Source: Hyphomicrobiales bacterium
Lineage (GTDB): Bacteria > Pseudomonadota > Alphaproteobacteria > Rhizobiales > Beijerinckiaceae
Direction of reading: 5' to 3'
Assembly: GCA_900470095.1 (NCBI GenBank)
Contig: UBZM01000087.1
Span: 1 to 64,000, forward strand
Length of the DNA stretch: 64,000 nt
Numbering within the stretch: position 1 is the stretch's first letter; every line of letters starts with the position of its first letter. The notes beneath the pieces were generated by a model. That model did no database searches and was not told the origin of the DNA. It saw only the letters and a list, made by a program, of their open reading frames with translations. This document shows positions 26,915 through 36,664 of the stretch, one piece after another. The position numbers and the translations under genes are program-made.

Positions 26915-27193
26915 TCTACCTGTCCTCGTTCCACCCTGCGCTTGGAGTGCGCGGCAGATGTGCCACGCAGCCCGCGCCAGGCGCAACGTTCAGTCTCTTT
27001 ACAGGCCCGGGAAGGACATAATCTTCCAACCGGACAAACCCGACTTTAAATCATCTAAATCTCAGTGACTTAACGTCCCTCTTTGCTGGGGGCGCTTTGT
27101 GGCGGCATCGCGGCATCTGATCCAGCTCAGGGACAGCGCGCATGCGATGCCTCAGCGGTGTGGCCACGATGTCACAATTCGAGGAGCCGCAGC

Positions 27194-27775
27194 TCAGAGA
27201 ACCATGGGCAGGACGAAGAACCCGCCAACGACCACCACGAGCAGAAGCGTCACGCTGAGCGGCAGGTGCTTCTCGATGAAGATACGGATGTTGTCGCCGT
27301 AGAAGCGTAGCGCGAGCGCAATCATGGCGAAGAAGGTGACCCGTGAAATCACCATGCCGATGGTGAACTTCCAGATGTCGAAATGCAGAAAACCCGACAT
27401 GATCGTGACGATCTTGAACGGGATCGGCGTCAGCCCCTTGGTGACGAGCACCCAGAACCAGAAATCCTGCGAGCTCGAGATCAGATGGGCAGCCTTGTCC
27501 TGAAGCCCGTAGATGCTGATCAGCCAGACGCCGACGGATTCATACAGGAAGGCGCCGATCGCATAGCCGAGATAGCCCCCCGTCACCGCGCCGAGCGAGC
27601 AGATCCCGGCATAGAACCAGGCCCGATCCGGCCGCGCGATGCACATCGGCAGCAGCAGCGGAATCGGAGGCAACGGGCTGACCGAGCTTTCGACAAAAGT
27701 CAGGGCGAAGAGGAGCCACGGCGCGGCGGGGTGGGATGCGTAGGAAACGCACCAATCATAAGCTCGCTTGAGCAT
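27194..27775 (-). CDS. YqaA/DedA-related membrane protein
   Basis: The 193-residue product has about five membrane segments. The motif FVESSVSPLPPIPLLLPM near the start and the FWFWVLVTKGLTPIPFKIVTI segment are shared by the VTT/SNARE-associated family that includes DedA and YqaA. Such proteins are thought to act in lipid transport or membrane homeostasis. ATG at 27775 is preferred; a longer frame to 27829 adds an unlikely tail. Single-gene unit. Confidence 0.83.
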   Translation of the reverse strand: MLKRAYDWCVSYASHPAAPWLLFALTFVESSVSPLPPIPLLLPMCIARPDRAWFYAGICSLGAVTGGYLGYAIGAFLYESVGVWLISIYGLQDKAAHLISSSQDFWFWVLVTKGLTPIPFKIVTIMSGFLHFDIWKFTIGMVISRVTFFAMIALALRFYGDNIRIFIEKHLPLSVTLLLVVVVGGFFVLPMVL

Positions 27776-27935
27776 GCGTCGGTTCAGTGTCTCGTGCAGT
27801 GGATCGAACGGCGCATGGCAGACTTGCACCCCGCGCGCATCTAATCGTGTCCCCGGGAATATGCCAGAGGTCTCTTAGTTCAAGGTCAATTTGGCGACCG
27901 ATTCATGTCCTGACGCGGGCGGAGCACGTCGCGGC

Positions 27936-29564
27936 TCATTTCGGCGACATCCCCGGTTTTCCGGCCTCGACGACGAAGCTGGCGCGGGTCGAGACCGGAG
28001 CTCCGGCGGTGGTCACCCGGTCCAGCACACGATAATCGGCCTGCCAGCCTCCTTGCGAAAGGGTATGGCGCATATAGCCACGCTGATTGTTGAAGAACCC
28101 GATATGCGGGTTCTTCTGCAGGACGACCTGCCCCGCCCTTGTCATGTCGGCTCCATCACCGCCCGAGGTGATCGAGGTCGCGACGAACTCGACACCAAGT
28201 GTCCTCGACTTGGGATCGTCGAAATTGGCCTTGAGTTCGCCGGCCCAGTTCTGGTGGATGTCTCCGGTCAGCACGATGGCGTTGCTCGTGCGGGCGCTCT
28301 CCAGCGTGTCGAACAGTCGCTGGCGTGCCGCGACGGCACCGTCCCATTTGTCCATGCTGTAGCTGGTCTTCTTGGGATCAGGATCGCGATCATGACGCAT
28401 CACCATGACCTGCTGAGCCAGCACGTTCCATCGCGCGCTTGAACTGCGCAGGCCATCGGCGAGCCAGGCCTCCTGCTTCTCGCCAAGCATCGTGTTTTCG
28501 GGCTTCAGGGCGTCAGCGCAGGCCGCATGCGCACCATCCCCACAAGGCTGGTCGGAGCGAAACTGACGAGTGTCGAGCACATCGATCTGGGCCAGATCGC
28601 CATAGAGGAAGCGCCGATAGGCCTGGATAGACGGACCATTCGGGATCGACGTGCGACGCAGCGGCATATGCTCATACCAGGCCTGGAATCCGGCAGCGCG
28701 GCGCAGCGCGAAGATCTCCGGCGGAATATTCTGCTCGGAGACCAGGCCTGCAAAATTGTTGTCGACCTCATGATCGTCGAACGAGACCAGCCACGGTGCC
28801 GAGGCATGGGCCAGTTGCAGGTCGGGATCGGATTTGTAGATCGCATAACGATGCCGGTAATCGGCGAGCGAATAGATCTCGTCGGGATCTCCTGGCATGA
28901 CGCGCGCGACGGGCAATGGCCGCTCGTTCGGCCGCACCATGCGATACTCGTAGATGTAATCGCCATAGTGGTAGATGAAATCGAAGTGCTCATCCGCCAC
29001 ATGGCGAAAAGCGGTGAAATAGCCGTCCTCGTAGCGTTGGCAGCCGAGCACACCGAAATGGGCCCGCTCGATCGACGCATTCGCCATGGGGAAGGTACGG
29101 GCGCGGCCGGTCATGGAGCGCTCGCCGCCGCAGGAGAAGCGGTAGAAATAGTCGCGGTGGGACTCCAGTCCGGAAACTTCGACATGGACGGCATGGCCGA
29201 GCTCGGGCCGGGCCAGGGCCGAGCCGCGCTGCACGACCTGGCGCATATTCGCCTCGGTACCGATTTCGTAGGTGACCTCGACTGCCTTCGTGGGCATGCC
29301 GCCATTGCGCGCAAGCGGCAGGGGCGCGAGCTTGGTCCAGATCACGAAGCCATCGGCGGACGGATCGCCCGAAGCGATACCGAGCCCGAAAGGATAGGCG
29401 GCGAAGACCGGATTGGCCCAGACCCGCTGGTCGAGCACGCCGCCGCCGGTCAGCAACAGGCCCGAGGCTGCAAGCCCCTGCAGGAAGCGCCGACGCGAGG
29501 GCGTGCCCGCTTCGGTCAGGAACCCATCGAGAATGAACCGACCGAAGACATCGCGGCGAAACAT
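27936..29564 (-). CDS. phoD: Alkaline phosphatase D
   Basis: PhoD is a Tat-exported calcium/iron phosphodiesterase and phosphatase. The 542-residue protein has a Tat signal, SRRRFLQGLAASGLLL at about 23-38, then YPFGLGIASGDPSADGFVIWT, the PhoD N-terminal domain. The metallophosphatase part includes YGDYIYEYR, SFDDHEVDNNFAG, LDTRQFRSDQP and LTGDIHQNW. ATG at 29564 follows AGGAG at eight bases. It probably releases phosphate from nucleic acid or teichoic-type substrates in the periplasm. No Pho box was recognised. Confidence 0.93.
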   Translation of the reverse strand: MFRRDVFGRFILDGFLTEAGTPSRRRFLQGLAASGLLLTGGGVLDQRVWANPVFAAYPFGLGIASGDPSADGFVIWTKLAPLPLARNGGMPTKAVEVTYEIGTEANMRQVVQRGSALARPELGHAVHVEVSGLESHRDYFYRFSCGGERSMTGRARTFPMANASIERAHFGVLGCQRYEDGYFTAFRHVADEHFDFIYHYGDYIYEYRMVRPNERPLPVARVMPGDPDEIYSLADYRHRYAIYKSDPDLQLAHASAPWLVSFDDHEVDNNFAGLVSEQNIPPEIFALRRAAGFQAWYEHMPLRRTSIPNGPSIQAYRRFLYGDLAQIDVLDTRQFRSDQPCGDGAHAACADALKPENTMLGEKQEAWLADGLRSSSARWNVLAQQVMVMRHDRDPDPKKTSYSMDKWDGAVAARQRLFDTLESARTSNAIVLTGDIHQNWAGELKANFDDPKSRTLGVEFVATSITSGGDGADMTRAGQVVLQKNPHIGFFNNQRGYMRHTLSQGGWQADYRVLDRVTTAGAPVSTRASFVVEAGKPGMSPK

Positions 29565-29635
29565 GGCAGGGCTCCTGCAAGCATGTTTGGAACCCTACCA
29601 GTCTTTGCATAACGCAGGAGTGACGCGCTACCGGG

Positions 29636-32455
29636 CTATTGTAGCCGCACCAGCGCTTCCCCGATCTTGACCTTCCGTGCCTCCGCTTGCGTCTTGCGCT
29701 CGCGATTTTCCTCGACGACCTCTTCCGGCGCACGAGCGACGAAATCCGGATTGCCGAGCTTGCGCTCGACCGCGAGAATATCCTGGTCGAGCTTGCCGAG
29801 CTCCTTGGTCAGGCGCGCCCGTTCGGCGTCCAGATCGATGATGCCGGCAAGCGGCAGCGCCGCCACTTCGCCGCGCACGATGATCTGGGCGGATTGCGGC
29901 GGGGCGACCTCGGCGAAGCTGATCGCGGAGACACGCGCGAGCCGCTCGATCATCGGCGCCCAGGCTTCGATTGTCGCCCTGGTTGCAGCACTCGCCTTGA
30001 CCAGGACCAGAGGCGCTTGCGCGCCGGCCGGCACATTGGTCTCGGAGCGGACCGAACGGATATCGGAGATCAGATCGACGACGAAGCCGATCTCTGCCTC
30101 GGCCGCCTCATTCGCCAGGCCGGCAAGCTCGGGCCAGCGCGTCAGGCAGACCAGCGCGGCATCGCCCTTGGCAAGCTTGCGCGGAGCCCCCTCTCCCGCC
30201 TTCACGGCCCAGAGTTCCTCGGTGAGGAACGGCATGAAGGGGTGGAGAAGCTGGCAGATCAGGTCGATGACATGGGCAACGGTCGCCTGTGTCTCAGCCC
30301 GCTCCTCTGTGGTGGCGCCGTCTCCCTGCAGAACGGGTTTCGCTAGCTCGAGATACCAGTCGCAGAACTCGTTCCAGACGAAGCGATAGGCGGCGCCTGC
30401 CGCTTCGTTGAACTTGAAACTGGCAATGCCGGCCGCGATCTCGTCGGCAGCTCGTGCCGCCTCGCTGAGGATCCAGCGATTGAGCTGCTGCTCCACCTTG
30501 GCAGGATCAAATCCCTCGACGCGCCGGCAGCCATTCATCTCGGCAAAGCGCGAAGCATTCCAGATCTTGGTCGCGAAGTTGCGATAGCCCTCGACCCGGG
30601 AGGTCGCGAGCTTGATGTCGCGCCCCTGCGCCGCCATCGCCGCGAAGGTGAAGCGCAGCGCGTCCGCCCCGTATGTGTCGACCAGCACGAGCGGATCGAT
30701 GACGTTGCCCTTCGACTTCGACATCTTCGCGCCCTTCTCGTCGCGAACCATCGCGTGGAGATAGACGTCGCGGAACGGCACCTCGTCCATGAAGTTGAGA
30801 CCCATCATCATCATCCGGGCGACCCAGAAGAAGATGATGTCGAAGCCGGTGACCAGCGTCGCCGTCGGATAATAGCGCTTGAGCTCCGGGGTATCCTCCG
30901 GCCAGCCGAGCGTCGAAAACGGCCAGAGCGCCGACGAGAACCAGGTATCAAGCACGTCCTCGTCGCGCGTCAGCGCCACCGGGCCGCCGTAATGGCCGAC
31001 CGCCAGAGCCTGCGCAGCCGTCTCGGATTCGGCGACGAAGCACTCGCCGTCCGGCCCGTACCAGGCGGGAATCTGGTGCCCCCACCAGAGCTGGCGCGAG
31101 ACGCACCAGGGCTCGATGTTCTCGAGCCAATCATTATAGGTCTTGGTCCAGCTGTCGGGCGTGATCTTCGTGCGCCCGTCCTTGACGGCTTTCAGCGCGC
31201 GATCAGCCAGCGGCTTGACGTCGACATACCACTGGTCCGTCAGCCAAGGCTCGATCACCACATCCGAGCGGTCGCCATGCGGAACCGTATGAGCATGCGG
31301 CTCGACCTTCGCAAGCAGGCCGCGCTCGGCCATCATCGAGACGACGGCGCGGCGCGCGGCGAAGCGGTCGAGCCCGTGCAAGGCCAGTGTCTGGGGCTCG
31401 GGCTTGGCGCCGGCCAGGAAATCCTCATTGCCTTCGAGGAGCATGCGGGCTTCGCCGTCGAGAATATTGACGACGGCGAGTTTGCTGCGTTTGCCGACCT
31501 CGAAATCGTTGAAGTCATGCGCCGGCGTGATCTTGACCGCGCCCGTACCCTTCTCGGGGTCGGCATAATCGTCGCCGACGATCGGAATGACACGGCCGAC
31601 CAACGGAAGGATCGCGTTCCTGCCGATCAGGCCCTTCAGCCGCTCGTTCTCGGGATGCACGGCGATGCCGGTATCGCCCAGCATCGTCTCGGGTCGCGTC
31701 GTGGCGACGGTGATGAAGGTCGAGGCATCGTCGGCATCATAGGCGACGCCTTCGAGCGGATAGTTGAAATAATAGAGGTGCCCGCTCGGATCGCGGTTCA
31801 GCACCTTGTCAAGCTTTGCAGCGTCGAACGCCTCCTCGCCGCCGCGCTGCCATTTGAACGAGCCGGTCTTCTCGAGCTGCAGGACCTCGATGTCGGAGAT
31901 CGCCGTCTGGAATTTCGGATCCCAGTTCACCAATCGCTTGGCGCGGTAGATCAGTCCCTGCTTGTGCAGGGAGACGAAGACCTTGAGCACGGCTGCGCTC
32001 AGCCCCTCGTCCATGGTGAAGCGCTCGCGTGACCAGTCACAGGAGGCGCCGAGCCGCTTCAGCTGGTTGACGATCGTGCCGCCGGATTCCGCCTTCCAGC
32101 GCCAGACCTCCTTGAGGAAAGCCTCGCGGCCCATGGTCCTGCGGTTGGTCTTGTTCTCGGCGGCAAGCTTGCGCTCGACCACCATCTGGGTCGCGATGCC
32201 GGCATGGTCGGTGCCCGGCTGCCAGAGCACGTCCTTGCCGCGCATGCGCTCGAAGCGGCAGAGCACATCCTGCAGCGTGTTGTTGAGCGCATGGCCCATA
32301 TGCAGTGAGCCGGTGACGTTCGGCGGGGGGATGACGATGCAATAGGGCTCAGCGCCCGGCTCGGCGCCACGCCCCGCCCGGAAGGCCTCGGCCTCTTCCC
32401 AGGCCTTGCTGATGCGCGCCTCGACGGTGGCGGGCTCGAATGTCTTGTCCATCAT
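29636..32455 (-). CDS. valS: Valine--tRNA ligase
   Basis: ValS charges tRNA-Val. The 939-residue protein starts MMDKTFEPATVEARISKAW. It has the class I HIGH motif as HMGH at 52-55, the KMSKS motif near residue 575 (KGAKMSKSKGNVIDPL), a CP1 editing domain between them, the anticodon-binding domain and a C-terminal coiled-coil (LDAERARLTKELGKLD). The length is normal. Another in-frame ATG lies one codon downstream. Downstream gene in a conserved neighbourhood with popZ and tolC, although dps is inserted here. Confidence 0.97.
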   Translation of the reverse strand: MMDKTFEPATVEARISKAWEEAEAFRAGRGAEPGAEPYCIVIPPPNVTGSLHMGHALNNTLQDVLCRFERMRGKDVLWQPGTDHAGIATQMVVERKLAAENKTNRRTMGREAFLKEVWRWKAESGGTIVNQLKRLGASCDWSRERFTMDEGLSAAVLKVFVSLHKQGLIYRAKRLVNWDPKFQTAISDIEVLQLEKTGSFKWQRGGEEAFDAAKLDKVLNRDPSGHLYYFNYPLEGVAYDADDASTFITVATTRPETMLGDTGIAVHPENERLKGLIGRNAILPLVGRVIPIVGDDYADPEKGTGAVKITPAHDFNDFEVGKRSKLAVVNILDGEARMLLEGNEDFLAGAKPEPQTLALHGLDRFAARRAVVSMMAERGLLAKVEPHAHTVPHGDRSDVVIEPWLTDQWYVDVKPLADRALKAVKDGRTKITPDSWTKTYNDWLENIEPWCVSRQLWWGHQIPAWYGPDGECFVAESETAAQALAVGHYGGPVALTRDEDVLDTWFSSALWPFSTLGWPEDTPELKRYYPTATLVTGFDIIFFWVARMMMMGLNFMDEVPFRDVYLHAMVRDEKGAKMSKSKGNVIDPLVLVDTYGADALRFTFAAMAAQGRDIKLATSRVEGYRNFATKIWNASRFAEMNGCRRVEGFDPAKVEQQLNRWILSEAARAADEIAAGIASFKFNEAAGAAYRFVWNEFCDWYLELAKPVLQGDGATTEERAETQATVAHVIDLICQLLHPFMPFLTEELWAVKAGEGAPRKLAKGDAALVCLTRWPELAGLANEAAEAEIGFVVDLISDIRSVRSETNVPAGAQAPLVLVKASAATRATIEAWAPMIERLARVSAISFAEVAPPQSAQIIVRGEVAALPLAGIIDLDAERARLTKELGKLDQDILAVERKLGNPDFVARAPEEVVEENRERKTQAEARKVKIGEALVRLQ

Positions 32456-32573
32456 TGCTTCGCTCGAACGCAAAATGGCCGGGGAAAGCCCCGGCCGAAG
32501 GTCAGGCCAAAAGGTCGTTGGTCTTAAGAGCCCATGCGTGGGCGTCCCGTCAACGCTTTCGACAATGCGGAAG

Positions 32574-33056
32574 TCAGGCCGCTGCGCTCGACTCCAGGAA
32601 CCAGAGTGCCTTGTCGAGCGCCCGGGAATAGCCGGTCAGGATATCGGCCGTGTCGGCATCACCAGCCTCAGCCGCGGTGTCGATCGCTGTGCGGACGGTC
32701 TTGGCGGTCTCGGCATAGCGCTCGATCAGCTCCGCCAGGTGATCCTTCACTGCGACGATCTCTGTCGGATAGGGCTTCAGCGTCGTGCCGGATGCGACAG
32801 TCTGCGTTGTGCCCAGCGCAATCCCGCCAAGCTGTGCCACGCGCTCTGCGACCGTATCGACATGGGTGTCGAGCTCGGCGCGGAAGCCATCGAGCATCTC
32901 GTGGATGGCGATGAAGCCCGGCCCCTTCAGGTTCCAATGGGCCTGCTTGGTGACCAGCGCAAGATCGATGCCGTCCGCCAGGCGGGCATTGAGAAGGCTG
33001 ATCATTGCAGTCTTGGTGTTGGACTTCAGATCGATGCGTGACGTGGGCTTCTTCAT
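32574..33056 (-). CDS. dps: Dps-type ferritin, DNA protection during starvation
   Basis: The 160-residue protein has the Dps ferroxidase ligands in the family spacing: His40, His52, Asp56, Asp67 and Glu71, in KQAHWNLKGPGFIAIHEMLD and the following helix. Dps forms a 12-mer that oxidises and stores iron with peroxide and may coat DNA. ATG at 33056 follows GAGG at eight bases; a longer frame to 33284 is not needed. The N-terminus MKKPTSRIDLKSNTKTAM is lysine/arginine containing, suitable for DNA contact. Stress promoter not identified. Confidence 0.93.
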   Translation of the reverse strand: MKKPTSRIDLKSNTKTAMISLLNARLADGIDLALVTKQAHWNLKGPGFIAIHEMLDGFRAELDTHVDTVAERVAQLGGIALGTTQTVASGTTLKPYPTEIVAVKDHLAELIERYAETAKTVRTAIDTAAEAGDADTADILTGYSRALDKALWFLESSAAA

Positions 33057-33266
33057 GGTCAGTCCTCGCGTTGAGATCGCTGAAGGTGGCGTTGGGCTCG
33101 CGAAACAGTCTGCCCCCGGGGACGGCTTCGCACTCCTTCGGACACGAATCAGGCACGCCCCGGCGCAATCGTCAAACGACGGGGATAGGGAACCGCATCC
33201 TGTCTCGGTGGTTAGGCTTTCATCGATCAGATTGTCCCCGTCCCTCAAGCACAGCAGGATGACCGG

Positions 33267-33494
33267 ATGAAGCTCCTCGTTCATAGTCTCGGAGCATGGC
33301 TCGCCGTCGAAGCGGCTTCGGGACGTTTTTCACGCCCTGTCGCAGTCGGCCTCGCGATGCTGGTCTCACGACTGGGCGGGCCAACCGCCGCGTTGACCCT
33401 CGCCGGCTTTGCCATCAAGCAGTTGCACGATGCCGGCGCGTTTGATGACATCAGAGTGCCACAACGGGCCCAGCGACGGCTGCGCGGGCGCTAG
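33267..33494 (+). CDS. Small hypothetical protein
   Basis: A 75-residue frame with ATG at 33267, nine bases after AGGA. It has a mildly hydrophobic stretch (PVAVGLAMLVSRLGGPTAALTLAGFAI) and an arginine-rich end. No family recognised. A GGAAC at 33189-33193 followed after 16 bases by GGTT resembles a weak EcfG-type stress promoter. Probable but not certain gene. Confidence 0.45.
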   Translation: MKLLVHSLGAWLAVEAASGRFSRPVAVGLAMLVSRLGGPTAALTLAGFAIKQLHDAGAFDDIRVPQRAQRRLRGR

Positions 33495-33617
33495 ACCATC
33501 GGACCGATGTCGTCTCCGATCGGATGAACCGCTTCTGTGGCCGCAGCGAAACCGCAATCCACCTTTCGGGCCGATACCTCAGCCGGGCCGATTTCGTCCT
33601 GGCGAACCGGAAATGCC

Positions 33618-34226
33618 TCAGTGCCGGTTGCCGCGGGCGACGCGTTCGATCTCGGCGCGCACCAGACGTTCCACCATGGTCGGTAGATTGTCGTCGAGCC
33701 AGGTCTTGAGCATCGGCTTCAGCATATCCTTGACCAGATCCTCGAGCGTTCTCGCGTTGTTGGTCAGGACCGTGTGGGCGAGCGCACCGAAGGCGTTGTT
33801 CACGGCGGAGCCGGCCTGCTCGGAGATCAGAGCGGCCATATCGAGAGATGGCGGCGCGGACTGAGCCGGAACGAAGGCTGGCGGCACGAACATCTGCACC
33901 GGCGGCTCCGGCTGCGGCTCCGGCTTGATCTCGGGCTCGGCCGCTTCGATGAAATCGACATCCAGGCTGGGCTGCATCGCCACTGCCGAAGGCTCGCGCT
34001 CAGCCATCGCAGGTGATGCGACCAGGCTCGCCTCGGCTCCGAGATCGAGCACGTCGTCATCGATCCCCTCGACGAGCTGCAACTGGGGTGCCGCGGGAGG
34101 CGGTTCGGGCGCCGGCGCAGGTGCGCTCGCCTCGGCGGGCTTGACCTCGTCATCCGCGATGATCCGGCGGATGGAGGCGAGAATCTCCTCCATCGACGGT
34201 TCGTTGGGCTTGGGTTGCGCGCTCAT
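33618..34226 (-). CDS. popZ: Polar organising protein PopZ (DUF2497)
   Basis: PopZ forms polar matrices that anchor the chromosome origin and cell-cycle proteins in alphaproteobacteria. The 202-residue product has the three-part PopZ layout: a short conserved N-terminal helix EPSMEEILASIRRIIADD, a long acidic Pro/Glu-rich linker (PAPAPEPPPAAPQ, EPEIKPEPQPEPP), and a C-terminal oligomerisation segment RTLEDLVKDMLKPMLKTWLD plus ERLVRAEIERVARG. ATG at 34226. It lies between tolC and the dps/valS genes, the family's usual neighbourhood. Confidence 0.93.
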   Translation of the reverse strand: MSAQPKPNEPSMEEILASIRRIIADDEVKPAEASAPAPAPEPPPAAPQLQLVEGIDDDVLDLGAEASLVASPAMAEREPSAVAMQPSLDVDFIEAAEPEIKPEPQPEPPVQMFVPPAFVPAQSAPPSLDMAALISEQAGSAVNNAFGALAHTVLTNNARTLEDLVKDMLKPMLKTWLDDNLPTMVERLVRAEIERVARGNRH

Positions 34227-34412
34227 GCTGGGTCCGACCACTCGACACCGGGCGCGCGAATCGAATCAAACGCAGCCCCAACAGTGAGTATTCCACGCAA
34301 AGAGCGCCAAGCAAGGCAGGTGCCGGCCCACCCACAGGAGAAATCAGGGCTGTTGCCGGAATGTCTCCCACCGATCAGAGGGCAGCAGGGCCGCGCAGTA
34401 GCGCGGGCAATC

Positions 34413-34441
34413 CAAACAGAAACGGGGGCCTCAGCCCCCGT
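34413..34441 (-). terminator. Rho-independent terminator after tolC
   Basis: On the minus strand ACGGGGGC and GCCCCCGT form a perfect 8-bp stem around TGAG, followed by TTCTGTTT. It starts 21 bases after the tolC stop, separating it from popZ. Confidence 0.8.
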
Positions 34442-34461
34442 CGTCAATCTTCAAAGCTGTC

Positions 34462-35862
34462 TCAGCGACCGTCGGGAACCTGGGTGCCCCAGAGCAGACC
34501 CTTGACCTGATCGTAATGCTTGCGGGAGTCGTAGACCGCAGTCTTGAGCTTCAGCGTCTCAGCTGAAAGCCGGCCGACGGCCGAGAGCACGGCATAGGAT
34601 GCGACGACCCGGTCCCGCTGCGCCGTCACCAGCGTCGAGCGGGCAATCACCAGTTCCTGCTGCGCATTGAGCACGTCGAGCGTGGTACGCTGACCGACCT
34701 TGGCTTCCTCGCGGACGCCTGCAAGCGCGGTTTCAGCCGCCTGAACCTGTGCTTGAGCCGCAATGATCTGCGCCTTGGCCGCATCAAGGGCGCCCCAGGC
34801 TGAGACGACGGCAGCACGCACGGTGTCGCGCTGCGTGTCGACGTCGATCCGGCGCTGGCCGGCCGTCTCCTTGGCCTGCCGGGTCCGCGAATAGACCTGG
34901 CCGCCTTCGTAGATCGGGATCGTCAGCGTCGCCACAGCGCTCGCCGAGAAGCGATTGTCACCAAAAAGCTGGCTGTCATAGCGCTGCGCAACCAAGCCGC
35001 GCACACCCACAGTCGGATAGAGATCCGCTTCCGTGACCTTCACCTGCAACTCCGCCGCATCGACGCCGTGGAGAGCCGCGATGACCGCAGGATGCCCGAC
35101 TAACGCGACATCAAGCGCGGCCGGCAGCGACTTCGGCAGCAGGTTCTCGATGGGCCGTCCGGGCGCGAGCTGCTTTGGTTCCACGCCGACATTCTGGCGA
35201 AAGCGCGCGATGCTGGTCTTGAGGTTCGATTCCGCCAGAATCTCCGCGGATTGCGCCTGCGACAGCCGGGCTTCCGCCTGCGCCACATCGGTCCGGGTTA
35301 CTTCGCCGACCTGAAATCGGTCACGCGTCTGGCGCAGCTGCTCCTCGAGAACCTCGACGTTGTTGCGGTTCAGATTGAGAATCGCCGTGTCGCGCAGCAC
35401 GTTCATGTAGGACGTCGCGGCATCGAGCAGCACGTTCTGCTCGGTATTGCGCAGGGTCGCCCGCGCACCCAGCACCTGCGATTCCGCCTGACTGACGGAG
35501 CTGCGGGTCTTGCCGCCGTCAAAGATGTTCTGGTCGATCTGGACGCCTGCGCCACGCGGCGCCAAGCGGGACGTGCTGTTGCCCTGTCCGGGTTGATTGG
35601 CGTCAAGCAGGCTCGCACCGATATCCGCCGAGGCGGTGATACGCGGCCGGTAGCCGGACAGTGCCTGGGGCACATTCTCGTTGGTCGCACGCACCGCAGC
35701 ACGCTGCGAATTCAGCGTCGGGTTGCCATTATAAGCCCGCGCCAGCGATGCATCCATCGTCTGCGCAGAAGCCGTCGTGATCTGGCTGGCGGCCAAAACG
35801 GTGGCCAGAACCGCAGCGAGACCGTATCCGGCCGACTTCCGCCTAATTTCTTTTTCGTTCAC
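34462..35862 (-). CDS. tolC: TolC-family outer membrane efflux protein
   Basis: The 466-residue protein has a signal peptide ending ASAQ at about 34 and two homologous outer membrane factor repeats rich in coiled-coil helix (SQAESQVLGARATLRNTEQN, QAKETAGQRRIDVDTQRDTV). GEVTRTDVAQAEARLSQA and the later GQRTTLDVLNAQQELV are the matching repeat signatures. TolC makes the outer membrane channel for type I secretion and drug efflux. Start is GTG at 35862 with AGAGG at eight bases. Downstream of the PIMT-like gene by 160 bases. It carries its own terminator. Confidence 0.94.
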   Translation of the reverse strand: MNEKEIRRKSAGYGLAAVLATVLAASQITTASAQTMDASLARAYNGNPTLNSQRAAVRATNENVPQALSGYRPRITASADIGASLLDANQPGQGNSTSRLAPRGAGVQIDQNIFDGGKTRSSVSQAESQVLGARATLRNTEQNVLLDAATSYMNVLRDTAILNLNRNNVEVLEEQLRQTRDRFQVGEVTRTDVAQAEARLSQAQSAEILAESNLKTSIARFRQNVGVEPKQLAPGRPIENLLPKSLPAALDVALVGHPAVIAALHGVDAAELQVKVTEADLYPTVGVRGLVAQRYDSQLFGDNRFSASAVATLTIPIYEGGQVYSRTRQAKETAGQRRIDVDTQRDTVRAAVVSAWGALDAAKAQIIAAQAQVQAAETALAGVREEAKVGQRTTLDVLNAQQELVIARSTLVTAQRDRVVASYAVLSAVGRLSAETLKLKTAVYDSRKHYDQVKGLLWGTQVPDGR

Positions 35863-36022
35863 GTGGACGCCTCTTGTGCGGACTCAAGTCTCGCCCAGGC
35901 ATCGCCCCAGCCTCGGCATAGTTGCAGTGATTCATACCCGGAGCCGAGGTCCGCGCCAATCTCACCGAGGGGCGAACAATCGTTTCCATGGCGCAGTGCC
36001 GCATAAATGCGACACTCCCGAA

Positions 36023-36664
36023 TCAAAATACAAAACTCGGAACACGGCGAAATTCTTCCAGAACAGGCGCGGCAGCATCAAAAACCGGCCTCGCCGACAT
36101 GGTTTGCGCGCTCCTTTGATAAAGCTGCACCCGTGCGGCTCGCCCCTGCCCCTCGACCAGGATCAGCCGGCCGTTATCGTTGACGAGACCAAAAAGACTC
36201 TCCGGAATGATCTCACAGGCGCCGCTGACGAGAATCGCATCGAAATGAGATTCGGCAGGCCGCGTTGCGCTGAGCGTGACGCCAACAGCGCCAGCCAGCG
36301 CAAGCGCACCACGGGCCTGATCGAGGGCGCCAGCGTCAGGCTCCCAAAGCGTGGCGACCGCGCCCATATCGGCCATCAACGCAGCGCCGTATCCCGTGCC
36401 GCCGCCATATTCGAGCACGCGCTCGCCAGGTTGAACGCCTAGCGCCTGGATCATCCGCACGATCACCATCGGCGTCATCAGGGCCCGACTCGTGCCCGGC
36501 AGCGCAACAGATTGGTCGAGATAGGCAAGATGGGAGAGTTCGGCGGGAACAAAAGCTTCGCGCGGAACGCGGTCGGCAGCCGTGAGAACCGCACGGTCCG
36601 TCACGTCATAGGTCCGCAACTGGCAATCGACCATCATCCGGCGCAGCTCGGTGAAGCTGTCCAT
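36023..36664 (-). CDS. Protein-L-isoaspartate O-methyltransferase-like protein
   Basis: The 213-residue protein has a Rossmann SAM-binding motif VLEYGGGTGYGAALMADMG and the PIMT-type start RRMMVDCQLRTYDVTDRAVL with VPREAFVP. The PIMT segment normally reading GQGQTIS-P is here LPGTSRALMTPM, so the substrate-binding loop has diverged. This variant is usual next to tolC in Hyphomicrobiales and may not repair isoaspartate. ATG at 36664 with GAGG close upstream. Likely co-regulated with tolC. I would leave the exact activity open. Confidence 0.85.
   Translation of the reverse strand: MDSFTELRRMMVDCQLRTYDVTDRAVLTAADRVPREAFVPAELSHLAYLDQSVALPGTSRALMTPMVIVRMIQALGVQPGERVLEYGGGTGYGAALMADMGAVATLWEPDAGALDQARGALALAGAVGVTLSATRPAESHFDAILVSGACEIIPESLFGLVNDNGRLILVEGQGRAARVQLYQRSAQTMSARPVFDAAAPVLEEFRRVPSFVF

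Noticed and set aside
28527-29612. 361-codon plus-strand frame opposite phoD
   Set aside because: Antisense to phoD with no RBS or domain.
30755-32032. 425-codon plus-strand frame opposite valS
   Set aside because: Antisense to an intact valS with clear motifs; high-GC third-position shadow.
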